Positions 8,629 to 18,200 of a stretch of 50,787 bases of DNA are shown here, piece after piece. The notes beneath the pieces are model-generated. The model made no database searches and was not told the DNA's origin. It worked only from the letters and a program-made list of their open reading frames with translations. Positions within the stretch are counted from its first letter, which is position 1. Every line of letters begins with the position of its first letter. Both the position numbers and the translations under genes were made by a program. This DNA is from an uncultured Bacteroidales bacterium (GTDB lineage: Bacteria > Bacteroidota > Bacteroidia > Bacteroidales > UBA932), in the NCBI GenBank assembly GCA_947177525.1, contig CAMWUW010000009.1:1-50787 (forward strand), given 5' to 3'.

Positions 8629-9007
8629 TTCATTTCTGGTTTGACTGTTGGATTTTCCGTCCCATGGCCGGTGCCTTCTTGGGCAATGTCCGGGCTGCAT
8701 GGAGGAAAACATGGTCCGAAAATAATTCATAAAATCTGAAATTCAAATATTTTTTGTCAATTGCAGTTTATCTGCTGACGCGGCAGGTCAAATACACAAT
8801 AAGACATGATGTGCAAAATAAACAGAAAAAATATCAAAAATTATTTTGCTGATTTTCAGTATATTACGGGGGGGGGCGACGTTTCGCTAAAAATCGCTTT
8901 TTTTTGAAAAAAATGTTTTATAGATTTGTTGCGGAATCGCTCCGTAACGGTAAGATTCGGAGTGTATTTTTTATCGTGTGTGTAAATAAATATCAAAAAC
9001 ATAATTA
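8629..9007. other. Intergenic region before the fimbrial operon, with homopolymer tracts
   Basis: These 379 bases separate the divergent CYTH gene and the fimbrial operon and contain no convincing gene. Notable contents are a run of nine G (8868-8876), a run of eight T (8898-8905), a run of seven A just after it, and a TAGATTTG -7-like box at 8921-8928. The mRNA leader downstream of the box is about 70 bases and ends in an A/T-rich stretch before the ATG. Confidence 0.6.
8921..8928 (+). promoter_or_regulatory. Probable -7 box of the fimbrial operon promoter
   Basis: TAGATTTG fits TAnnTTTG exactly. No perfect TTG lies 19-20 bp upstream; the T8 tract at 8898-8905 occupies that position, with TTTG at 8903-8906 only 14 bp from the box. 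A change in T-tract length would alter -33/-7 spacing. Confidence 0.5.
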
Positions 9008-9592
9008 ATGAAATTCAGAGATTTTGCCGCATTGATGGCAGCATTCTTTGTAGGTATATCGGCTTACGGACAGAAAGCTGCAGTCAAGACTAATATCCTA
9101 TATGATGCGGCCGCTACAGTCAATTTGGGAATAGAGGTTGGACTGGCCCCAAGATGGACCCTGGACCTTTCGGGCAATTACAACGGATGGACTTTGCCTG
9201 GAGATATGCGCTGGAAGCATTGGATGGTGCAGCCTGAGGCCAGATACTGGTTCTGTGACCGTTTTGCAGGGCACTTCCTCGGATTGCATGCGCTTGGAGG
9301 CCAGTGCAATGTCGGGGGAATCAAAAACAACATCAAATTCCTTGGAACTGATTTCTCGAAAATGACAGACCGCAGATACCAGGGATGGTTTGCCGGAGCC
9401 GGCGCTGCATACGGACACGCATGGGTTCTCGGCAGACACTGGAATCTTGAAGCGGAGTTGGGCGTTGGCTGGATATATGCCGCGTATGATGTCTTTCCAT
9501 GTGCGGTTTGCGGTACAAAGATATCTTCAGGCAACTCCCATCACTATTTCGGTCCTACGAAGGCGGCAATAAACTTCGTATATGTATTCTGA
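9008..9592 (+). CDS. DUF3575 outer-membrane barrel protein of the fimbrial operon
   Basis: This 194-residue protein has an N-terminal signal peptide (about 1-21, cleavage near SAYGQ). Alternating, aromatic-rich strands follow and end in a terminal aromatic (YVF), typical of a small outer-membrane beta-barrel. The AAVKTNILYDAAATVNLGIE opening and the WKHWMVQPEARYWFC block are characteristic of DUF3575 proteins, which in Bacteroidales are commonly encoded next to Mfa/Fim-type pilins. It is the first gene of the operon, 19 bp before the DUF3868 gene. Its exact role is not established; a part in fimbrial anchoring or outer-membrane passage is inferred from position only. Confidence 0.85.
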   Translation: MKFRDFAALMAAFFVGISAYGQKAAVKTNILYDAAATVNLGIEVGLAPRWTLDLSGNYNGWTLPGDMRWKHWMVQPEARYWFCDRFAGHFLGLHALGGQCNVGGIKNNIKFLGTDFSKMTDRRYQGWFAGAGAAYGHAWVLGRHWNLEAELGVGWIYAAYDVFPCAVCGTKISSGNSHHYFGPTKAAINFVYVF

Positions 9593-9611
9593 TTAAGCAG
9601 CAATTTACAAT

Positions 9612-11036
9612 ATGGATATGAATAGAACCACAGGCATAATCTTTTTATGCGCGGTGTTCCTGTCTGGAAGTGCGGTATATGCTCAGCAGCAGGAATTGCT
9701 TGACGGTAAGGTCAAGGTCTCTGACATAGCTGTCTCGAGATCCGGGACCAATGTCTTTGTCTCGATGAACATGGACGTTTCTGAACTTGAGCTGAGGACA
9801 GACAGAGAAGCAGTCCTTACACCTTATATTGCAGGTGAAAGCGATACACTTTCTCTTGTTCCTGTGACGGTGGCCGGAAGAAACAGATATTTCGGTCACT
9901 TGCGGGAAGACCGGAATGAAGACCGTCTGCTTTACAGAGAAGGGAAAACAGCAGTGATTGAGTACCGCACGATTGTTCCATGGGCATCATGGATGGCAGG
10001 TGCTTCGCTTGTGGCATCAGGAGAGGTGCGCGGGTGCTGCGGGGCCGGCATATCTTCAGAGGAAGGGTATCTGGCATGCATGGATTTGGAGCCTTGCCGT
10101 TTTGTCCCGGAATTTGTCTATCTGCGTCCGGCAGGGGAGGCCGTGAAAGTGCGCAGGGAAAGCGGGGCAGCCTATGTGGACTTCCCTGTGAACAGAACGG
10201 AAATATATGAGGACTATCGCAGAAATGCTTCAGAGCTTTCAAAAATAATATCGACCATAGATTTGGTCAAGAATGATGCTGACACGCGCATTCTTTCCCT
10301 GTCAATAAAAGGCTATGCTTCTCCGGAGGGCCCGTACAGCAATAATGTCATGCTTGCAAAAGAGAGGACGCATACTCTGAAGGAATATGTACGTTCGCAT
10401 TATGCTTTCCCTGACAGCCTTATGGTGACATCTTATGAACCGGAAGACTGGGCAGGACTTGAAAGCTATGTCAGAAATTCCGGTCTGCCGAACCGTGACG
10501 GCATTCTTGAAATAATGGACATGTCCCTGGCCCCTGACGCAAAGGAATGGAAAATCAAGTCCACATATCCTGACGACTATGCCTTCCTGCTGCGTGAGGT
10601 TTATCCCGGACTTCGTCACTCGGACTATGAAGTCGGGTATGAGGTCAGAAGCTATACTGATGTGGAGGAAATAAAGCATCTGCTCAGGACACGTCCGCAG
10701 AAACTGGACCTTAAGGAAATGTATTTGGCGGCAGAAACAATGGAACCCGGCAGTGCGGAATATAATGAGGTCTTTGAAATTGCCGTCAGAATGTTTCCTG
10801 ACGACTGCACCGCTAATCTTAATGCAGCCAATACTGCAATGGGACTCGGGGACATGGAGCGCTCTGCGGCATATCTGGCAAAGGCGGGAGACAGCGGCGA
10901 GGCTGTATATGCGCGAGGACTCCACAGTGCTCTCTCCGGTGATTATGAACAGGCTGGGTCCCTGTTCAAGAAGGCTTCAGGCCTTGGTGTGGAGCAGGCG
11001 GAAGCAGCTTTGGCGCAGCTGGAGTCCCTGAAGTGA
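9612..11036 (+). CDS. DUF3868 protein with OmpA-like and TPR-like parts, fimbrial operon
   Basis: This 474-residue exported protein has a signal peptide (about 1-25, ending AVYAQ) and no lipobox. The N-terminal part (about 30-150) is a beta-rich DUF3868 domain (SDIAVSRSGTNVFVSMNMDV). A central segment from about 229 (LSIKGYASPEGPYSNN) resembles the OmpA C-terminal, peptidoglycan-associating fold. The C-terminus (about 385-474) is helical, with TPR-like pairs (NLNAANTAMGLGDMERSAAY). DUF3575 and DUF3868 genes are recurrent partners of Mfa1/Mfa2 pilin genes in Bacteroidales. A periplasmic or outer-membrane assembly/anchoring role fits the OmpA-like part, but it is an inference. Confidence 0.82.
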   Translation: MDMNRTTGIIFLCAVFLSGSAVYAQQQELLDGKVKVSDIAVSRSGTNVFVSMNMDVSELELRTDREAVLTPYIAGESDTLSLVPVTVAGRNRYFGHLREDRNEDRLLYREGKTAVIEYRTIVPWASWMAGASLVASGEVRGCCGAGISSEEGYLACMDLEPCRFVPEFVYLRPAGEAVKVRRESGAAYVDFPVNRTEIYEDYRRNASELSKIISTIDLVKNDADTRILSLSIKGYASPEGPYSNNVMLAKERTHTLKEYVRSHYAFPDSLMVTSYEPEDWAGLESYVRNSGLPNRDGILEIMDMSLAPDAKEWKIKSTYPDDYAFLLREVYPGLRHSDYEVGYEVRSYTDVEEIKHLLRTRPQKLDLKEMYLAAETMEPGSAEYNEVFEIAVRMFPDDCTANLNAANTAMGLGDMERSAAYLAKAGDSGEAVYARGLHSALSGDYEQAGSLFKKASGLGVEQAEAALAQLESLK

Positions 11037-11086
11037 ATATCCGCTGGACAAGAAATAATAAATAAACACTTTAAATAATCTCTATT

Positions 11087-12943
11087 ATGAAAACAAAACT
11101 TTTCCTTGGGCTTGCGGCCGGTATGTTGCTGGCTTCTTGTGCCCAGAAAGAAAATCTGACTCCGTCAGGCAGTGGCGTTGTCGAGTTTGACCAGACCCGT
11201 TATCTGAGCGTGTCGCTTTCCAGCCCTGCTTCTGCTACCAAGGGCTTTGAGGATGGCGATGCTTCTGAGAGTGTTGTCAAAGAACTCATTTTCGTGTTCT
11301 ATGACAAGGACGGAAATCCTACGGGAAATCTCAAGACTTTCCGTGATGATGATCTGGACAATACATTCAGGCCGTCCGACAATCCTAACGTAACCAAGTT
11401 CTGGACTTCTGTAGTGCCGATCGAGATGCTCCAGGGACAGACTGTTCCTGCTTATGTGATGTGCTATGTGAACCCGATAGACTCAAAGGGGCTGAGCACC
11501 AGCTCGCTTCTTGATATTGAGGCAAGCAAACGTCAGGCTGTCATAAGCAATGACGGTACATCATTCCCGATGAGCAATTCTGTCTATTACGGAACTGACC
11601 CGCTTACTGGACGTGTAGGACGCCTTATGGCGACTCCTGTCAAGTCTGACCAGCTGTTTGACAGCGAGTCTGCAGCACAGGCTGCTGCTGAAAACGGACA
11701 GGCACTTGACATTTATGTTGAGCGCTATGCTGCCAAAATCGGTATTGACCTTCCTTCCAATGCAATACAGGACTATGAGATAGATGGCCACAGCCTTACT
11801 TTCGTTCCTGAGTTCTGGCGTCCTAACGCTATTGACGAGGATATGTTCGTGACCAAGACTTTCGGACTCAAGCCTGCCGAGGGTGAGGAATTCGACCCTA
11901 CAAAGACACCTTCTTACGACGAGATGAATAAGGCATTTGCGGCTCCGGGCTGGACTGCTTGGAACGATGAGCCGAATCACCGTTGCTATTGGGCATGCTC
12001 TCCTTCATATTACAACAATACATATCCGAGGGTATCCGATGACATTAATGACCTTGAAGGCAATGGCAATGAATATTCGCTGAAATATTTCTCATACAAT
12101 GACATCGCTGCTGATGCCAATAGCAAGAAATATGAAAATGGCTTCAGCACTAATGATGTGAAGGGATATTTCTATTCAAGGGAGACAACTACGGCCGTCG
12201 AGGCAATAAATGATGTCAAGAACGGCAATCCTGCCGCTGCAGTTGCTTCTGCTGTGATTGTAGGACACTATCTTGTTGACGGCCAGGCTGCTTCCACATT
12301 CTATCTTGATACCCATAACAAGAAATATTACGGTACTGAGGCCGATGCAAAAGCAATGCTTCTTTCAAGACAGGGAGTCGTTTTCACTGATGCTGAAGGT
12401 GAGAATGTTGCCGGTGCTGAGTCTGCCGCATTCTTTGCCGTGGAGCATCCTAAGTCTGCTGTACGTGGCGAAACGCCGGTGGCAGGCCGCTATGTGACTC
12501 TCCAGCTTACAGAAAGCGCCATCGGAAATCTCTATATCTATGGCGGTACCGACGGAACACGCGATGTTGTCTACACTGCAGTCTCTGAGGAAAATATCGC
12601 AGAGGTTAACAAACAGCTCTGGGCACAGGTGAATACATTGGAAATCTTCAACAATGGACGCGGATTCTTCAATATCCCGATCCGTCACCTCGGTTTTGAT
12701 GCAGCACGTTGTATCACTGCTGACGGAAAATATGACTGGGAAAAGGCATGCCGCGGTGACTATGGCATTGTACGTAACCATGTCTATAGCATCAACGTAA
12801 CTGGCATCAAGGGACTTGCTACCGGACTCCGCTCTGACGACCAGCCGATAGTTCCTCCTAAGGATGACGTCAACTACTATGTCGCAGCGCGTCTCAACAT
12901 CCTCTCATGGAATGTTGTGAATGCATGGGATGTGGAACTCTAA
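11087..12943 (+). CDS. Mfa1-type fimbrial major subunit (lipoprotein precursor)
   Basis: This 618-residue pilin precursor carries a lipobox ending at Cys18 (GMLLASC), so it is exported as a lipoprotein. In the Bacteroidales type V fimbriae, such precursors reach the surface, lose an N-terminal part by proteolysis and polymerise by strand exchange. The sequence matches the Mfa1 pattern: KELIFVFYDKDGNPTGN in the N-terminal beta domain, a mid-region AAKIGIDLP strand, and a C-terminal end with GIVRNHVYSINVTGI and LNILSWNVVNAWDVEL, the usual donor-strand end of Mfa-family pilins. The gene starts 50 bp after the DUF3868 gene. It is the largest non-tip subunit and the likely shaft protein. Confidence 0.9.
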   Translation: MKTKLFLGLAAGMLLASCAQKENLTPSGSGVVEFDQTRYLSVSLSSPASATKGFEDGDASESVVKELIFVFYDKDGNPTGNLKTFRDDDLDNTFRPSDNPNVTKFWTSVVPIEMLQGQTVPAYVMCYVNPIDSKGLSTSSLLDIEASKRQAVISNDGTSFPMSNSVYYGTDPLTGRVGRLMATPVKSDQLFDSESAAQAAAENGQALDIYVERYAAKIGIDLPSNAIQDYEIDGHSLTFVPEFWRPNAIDEDMFVTKTFGLKPAEGEEFDPTKTPSYDEMNKAFAAPGWTAWNDEPNHRCYWACSPSYYNNTYPRVSDDINDLEGNGNEYSLKYFSYNDIAADANSKKYENGFSTNDVKGYFYSRETTTAVEAINDVKNGNPAAAVASAVIVGHYLVDGQAASTFYLDTHNKKYYGTEADAKAMLLSRQGVVFTDAEGENVAGAESAAFFAVEHPKSAVRGETPVAGRYVTLQLTESAIGNLYIYGGTDGTRDVVYTAVSEENIAEVNKQLWAQVNTLEIFNNGRGFFNIPIRHLGFDAARCITADGKYDWEKACRGDYGIVRNHVYSINVTGIKGLATGLRSDDQPIVPPKDDVNYYVAARLNILSWNVVNAWDVEL

Positions 12944-13010
12944 TGATTTTTTCCGGGCGGGCCTGACCGCCTTCCCGGGAACCGGAAAGAAAAACAAGAC
13001 TTATAGGCTT

Positions 13011-14060
13011 ATGAAACCTAATGTGAAAAAGCTCAAGAGATTATGCCTTATGCCGCTTGCTGTGGCTTTGCTGCCGGCAGTTTCGTGCGAAACCATATAT
13101 GACGATCTTGCTCCATGCGAGACGGAGTATAGGGTGAAATTCAAGTACGACTGGAACATCAAAGGTGCCGATGCTTTCCATAAGGAGGTCAAGTCGGTGG
13201 ATCTGTGGATGTTCACTCCGGAAGGCTCTCTTGTATGGCATGGAAGTGAGGCCGGTACGGTCCTGCAGGATGAGGATTATGCCATGACGGTGCCTGTCGT
13301 TCCCGGCACTTATGATGTCGTTGTGTGGGGAGGTCTTGACGGCCAGCCTGCGTATGTCCTCGGTTCATCATCTCCTGCGTCGCCTGGTGACCTGAATCTT
13401 ACAATAAGGACGTCTTCTGATGCCGCTGGATTATATGTCGGTGAGGACTTGACCGGGCTGTATCACGGATTTACACGTGTTACCTTTGAAGAGCCTGAGT
13501 ACGGAGGACAGTCCGATGTGCTTGTGCCTCTTATGAAGAATACCAATGTGCTCAGAGTGATGCTCCAGTATTACAAGAGCGAAAATGCCATAGGCAAAGT
13601 GATGAGGCCGGAGGATTTTGATTTCATTATTGACGATTCTGTTTCTCAGATGGGATATGACAACAGCATAATCGGCAACACCCCGTTTGCCTACCGGTGG
13701 TGGATGAAGACGCCGGTGTCTGCAGGCTTTGATTACGAGAGCACACGTGCCGGGGAAATCACTCAGGTGAACGGCCTTCTTGCGGAAAGGACTGTGGGAC
13801 GTCTGATGGCCGACAGGCAGCCTGTTCTCAGGGTAGTGCGCAATTCCGACGGAGAAGAAATCATAAGGCTTCCTTTGGTGAAGTACCTGCTGATGATAAA
13901 AGGCGAGTATCGCAAGAATATGGGGAATCAGGAGTTCCTGGACAGGCTGGATGAGTACAATCTCACTTTCTTCCTTGACGGGGATGACAAATGGTACACC
14001 GGTGCGGGAGTGCATATCAACTCTTGGGTGGTGGCTCCCGAACAGGATGTTGAATTTTAA
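13011..14060 (+). CDS. Mfa2/FimB-type fimbrial anchor lipoprotein
   Basis: I chose the ATG at 13011 (349 residues), not the earlier one at 12921. It gives a proper lipoprotein signal (MKPNVKKLKR, hydrophobic core, AVSC with Cys26), while the earlier start adds a non-signal peptide overlapping the pilin gene. After the cysteine comes ETIYDDLAPC, the hallmark start of the Mfa2/FimB family, then a beta domain (KSVDLWMFTPEGSLVW; VPVVPGTYDVVVWGGLDG). Mfa2 proteins anchor the fimbria to the outer membrane and limit its length. The stop codon overlaps the next start by one base (TAATG), implying translational coupling. Confidence 0.9.
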   Translation: MKPNVKKLKRLCLMPLAVALLPAVSCETIYDDLAPCETEYRVKFKYDWNIKGADAFHKEVKSVDLWMFTPEGSLVWHGSEAGTVLQDEDYAMTVPVVPGTYDVVVWGGLDGQPAYVLGSSSPASPGDLNLTIRTSSDAAGLYVGEDLTGLYHGFTRVTFEEPEYGGQSDVLVPLMKNTNVLRVMLQYYKSENAIGKVMRPEDFDFIIDDSVSQMGYDNSIIGNTPFAYRWWMKTPVSAGFDYESTRAGEITQVNGLLAERTVGRLMADRQPVLRVVRNSDGEEIIRLPLVKYLLMIKGEYRKNMGNQEFLDRLDEYNLTFFLDGDDKWYTGAGVHINSWVVAPEQDVEF

Positions 14061-15238
14061 TGTCAATTGTTACGACAGTTATGGCAATATCAATTATATG
14101 GCATAGGATACTGACGTTTTCTGCTGTTTGCGGTGTGCTCTTGCTTGCCGGAAGCTGTGTTTACGACAGGCTTGGCATGTGCCCGGAAGGCAGCGCGGAG
14201 GACGTTTGCGTCACTTTCCGTATTGCCACTCAGAATACGGTGGGGACAAAGGCGGACAATATTGCCGGACAGGAGACAGGAACGGCGGCGGAGAACTGGC
14301 TGGAACTTGATAAGCTCAGGTTTCTGATGTTTACGGAAGGCGGGGCATTCCTGCAGGATTTGAGCGCGATAGCGGAAACCATGTCTGAGAATACGGACAT
14401 CTGGAATCTTTATACTGTAAAGGCCACATTCAAGGAACCTTATTTCAATAATCCTCTGTTTGTGGACGGTAACGTACGGTTCAAGCTGATGGTGCTCGCA
14501 AACTGGCCGGCTGAAGCGGTCGAAGAGATCATGGCCGCGAAAGGCTCTGTCAGTGAAATAGAACGTGCGCATGCGGTTTTTGAGATGTCGCCTGAGTTTT
14601 TTCCGGAGACTGGAAAAACTGGAATCCCGATGTTCGGCCTTATGGATTGCGCGGTGTCATGGTCTGCCTTGGCAGCAAGCGATACGGGCAATTATGTTGA
14701 TATCGGTGATGTTTATATGCTCCGCAGCCTTGCCAAGATTGAGGTTCTGGACAATATTGCCGACAAGGACGCGGCCGGTTATCCCAAGGTATCCGAGGTG
14801 AGACTGATGAAATGGAACAGCGTTGCCCGTATGATTCCGGACAATTTCAGGAACGGAGTGCAGGTCTCTGCCGCAAGTTATCCGGACGCTCCGGGATTTG
14901 TGGATTCCGCCCAAGGACGCATGTTCAAGTGGAAGGAGTACAGCACGGAGTCCCTTGGTGCTCCGTATGAGTTTAAGGGCTTCACCACATATATTCCGGA
15001 AATACGGACGGAGCGGCTGGCGTTTAGGGTTGTTATTCAGCAGAGCGCAGCTGAGGGTGATGCCGTATCCCATGATTTGGCCGTGCCTGGCACAGGCAAT
15101 GCCTGGGGAGCGGAAATCCTCCGGAACCATATATACAGGATAAACGTGAATGCTACGGCGGAAATATCATTGGATTATACTGTGTGTCCTTGGGATGAGG
15201 CAAATAGGATAACAATTCCTCCTTATCCGGAGAACTGA
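14060..15238 (+). CDS. Mfa/FimB-like fimbrial accessory lipoprotein
   Basis: This 392-residue predicted lipoprotein has a hydrophobic signal ending LLLAGSC with Cys33. It is followed by VYDRLGMCP, echoing the YDxL..C pattern after the lipid cysteine in the preceding Mfa2-type protein. The body looks like a two-domain fimbrillin: LDKLRFLMFTEGGAFLQ in the first domain, SLAKIEVLDNI at the domain boundary, and a C-terminal NHIYRINVNATAEIS strand before VCPWDEAN. It may be a second anchor, an adaptor between shaft and tip, or a minor pilin. The start overlaps the previous stop by one base; an in-frame ATG eight codons on is an alternative. Exact role unknown. Confidence 0.75.
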   Translation: MSIVTTVMAISIIWHRILTFSAVCGVLLLAGSCVYDRLGMCPEGSAEDVCVTFRIATQNTVGTKADNIAGQETGTAAENWLELDKLRFLMFTEGGAFLQDLSAIAETMSENTDIWNLYTVKATFKEPYFNNPLFVDGNVRFKLMVLANWPAEAVEEIMAAKGSVSEIERAHAVFEMSPEFFPETGKTGIPMFGLMDCAVSWSALAASDTGNYVDIGDVYMLRSLAKIEVLDNIADKDAAGYPKVSEVRLMKWNSVARMIPDNFRNGVQVSAASYPDAPGFVDSAQGRMFKWKEYSTESLGAPYEFKGFTTYIPEIRTERLAFRVVIQQSAAEGDAVSHDLAVPGTGNAWGAEILRNHIYRINVNATAEISLDYTVCPWDEANRITIPPYPEN

Positions 15239-15256
15239 AATTGAGCATAACATTGA

Positions 15257-18200
15257 TTGGGCTTTATGTCATATTTGAAACAGAACATGGAAAGTAATTG
15301 TCATAAATATCTGTATTTGTCTTTGTCGGGGCGTTTCCGCAGCCTGAAGGCCATGGTGCTTCTTCTTGCGGCCGGGTTTGCTATGGGAGCATGCCAGAGG
15401 GAGGATTTCGGCAAGATTGAAGAACGGCCGGAGGGACTGCCTGCCGAGGTGTCTCTGCGTCTGTCGCTTCCGGCAATGGAGCTGCAGACCCGCTCGCTCA
15501 CTGACGACCAGGCGTCTGCCGTTAACAATATCTGGGTCGGAATTTATGATGCAGGCCCGGGAGGCCGGCTTAAAGGATGGCATTACCAGGAGGTGAGCCA
15601 CGAGGACAGGCATGTCCTTCATCAGCTTACCGGCATCAAGGCAAGCTCCGGAAACGCTTATATAGTGGCTGTGGCCAATGCCGGGGCAAATTATGGAATG
15701 AGCAGCCTCAGCGAAACTCAGGACGGCACACGTACCAATCTCCTGGAGCTGCTGCGTGAGGCGGATACATTTGAAAAATACAAGGCAATTGCAGTTGCGC
15801 TGCACAGCCCTTCAATCGTGGAATATACGGACGCCAATGTCGTAATGACAGGTGTATGGTCTTCGGAACCGTCCGGAACTCACCCCGGCGGGCCGGGCAT
15901 AGAACCGGTATATATAAAGGGAGGCAATTCTGTGCTGGGTGGCCGGATACATCTTCGCAGGGTCATATCCCAGGTGACTTTCAACATAAGGTCAGGGGCT
16001 GCGGGACTTACTTTCCGTCCTACTTCATGGCGTGTCGTGAACAATCCGCGCATGAGCTTCCTGTATGAGAGGGCTGACGGTGATGCTGACGGACTGACCA
16101 ATGCCCCGGATGAAATCACAGGGCATCTTGACGATTCGGCCCCTAATGCCAATTATGGCGCCTCAACTCCGGAAACGGAGGTGCAGGGCTCTTCCGGCGG
16201 GGGATATTCGTTCAGCTTCTACACTTATGAGAACAAAAGGACCGGCAATGCTGCCGATTATGACTCCCGTGAAAAGGAATACAAGACTGCGGACGGGAAT
16301 AACAGCGGAATTTATGTGGCATTGTGCGGTGACAGCATGCAGACTCCTGATTTGAAGAACGGTGTAAACAGGAACAACTTCGCAACTTTCGTCGAGTTGA
16401 CATGTGAGGTTTCCTATCTTGTGGGCGGCGTGCAGCGTACCGGCACGGCATGTTATACTGTACACTTGGGATATATGAACGGAGATGCGTCTGATTTCAA
16501 TGTCCGCAGGAATTACAAATACATTTATGACATGACCATCCTCGGACTCAATCAGATCGTGCTGGAGGCAAGGAGTGACGGCAGTGCAGGTGAGGTCCAT
16601 CCGGGCCTTGAGGGGAATGTAATTGACGCCACTGAGGAAATAGTCACGGTTGACGCTCATTACGGTGCATACAACATATCATTGAGCAACTCCGAGCGTG
16701 CGCGTCTTCATTATCTTATAGAGGCTCCCTATGGTGACGGTCCGTCAAAGATTGTAGAGGGAGGGTATGTGTCAAAAGACAGCGGGAAGCTTCCGGCTCC
16801 GGATAGGGATAATGAATACTACAACTGGATACGCATAAAGCCTACTGCTGGCGAGAATATTCTTGCCGAGTACAAGACTTCCGCTGCTGATGAGCCTTGG
16901 TATATGGATGACCTTGTGGGAGTGGATGCCGAGCATCGGGGATATGGTGACAATACAGGTAGTCTTAATGATGACACCCAGCGCTGGTACACGGTTTTCA
17001 TAAATGAGAATGTCTATGAAGGTGACGCTCATCCTCTCTCTGATTGGGTGAATTATGTGAACAAGGAGATGAGGACAGTGCTCTTTCTCGTTGAGGACAT
17101 CGCAGTCTCGCCGGATACGGAAAGCAGGTATTCAAAAGGGAAGTATCTTATAAGGCAGAGGTCGATTCAGACTTATTATTCTACTGATTTGTCAAGCTAT
17201 GGCACGTCAGAGCCGACCGCCCTTGGGGTTGAGCATATAAATGAGTCTTACGGAAAGAATATAGATTGGCAGTGGGCTGCGCGTGATAATACTACTTATT
17301 TGTCGAATTCCAACGGAAGATGGAATATGTGGAAATTCCTGAACAATGCGACAGATGCCCACGAAAATTCCGGCTTGGGAAATGCGGAGGCAACACGTAA
17401 CTGGTGGTGCAACAATGCCCTGTCCAATACTTCCGGCAGAAATGGGACTTATGGACTTTTGCGTTATGTAAATGCGCGGGGCACTGACCAAAACACGCGT
17501 ACAGGTTACATGAAAGCAGATGAGGAAGGGTATGCCGTACCTGCTTTGGCATATTATACTGCTCCGTCAAGCACGTCAAGGGAACAGGATCCGCAGCCTG
17601 GCAACGGAAGATACTATGAGGCTTCCGCCTTGTGCATGAGCCGCAACAGGGATCTTGACGGTGACGGCCGGATAAGCCCGGATGAGGTAAGATGGTATCT
17701 GCCGGCGGAGGGAAAATACGAGCGTATAATGCTCGGCCGAAACTCTCTTGTGACTCCGATATTCTCCGTCTCCAACGGTTTGTATTACACGAATCCTCAT
17801 GATGAGGTTGCAGTCAGGAACAATAACTGGGGATATAAGGGGGACATCGGCTCAGGAAATGACAACCAGGTCCAGTTCATATCTTCCGACCATATCAAGT
17901 TTTTTCCGGAAGAGGGCGGCTCATATAATCCAAACGTATATGTCCACTGGGCTGGCGGAAACGCAAGGCGATATCCTTGGAATATCCGCTGTGTGCGTAA
18001 CCTCGGTGTAAGCCTTGACGCCGTGACCCAGGACCCGAATGACGACCCTGTCGAAAAGGCCTACTCTTACGACTCCTCCCTTCGCGTCTTTGACATGACG
18101 CATTATTATGGCAATTCCCTGCGTGCTGCTATTGATACCTATATCGAGGTGCATACTCTCCTTGAGCTGGACAAGAACAAGACACCGAAGAAGCTGAAGG

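Noticed and set aside
10302..10925. 207-codon minus-strand frame opposite the DUF3868 gene
   Set aside because: Shadow frame; translation is low in expected protein patterns and overlaps a well-supported gene.
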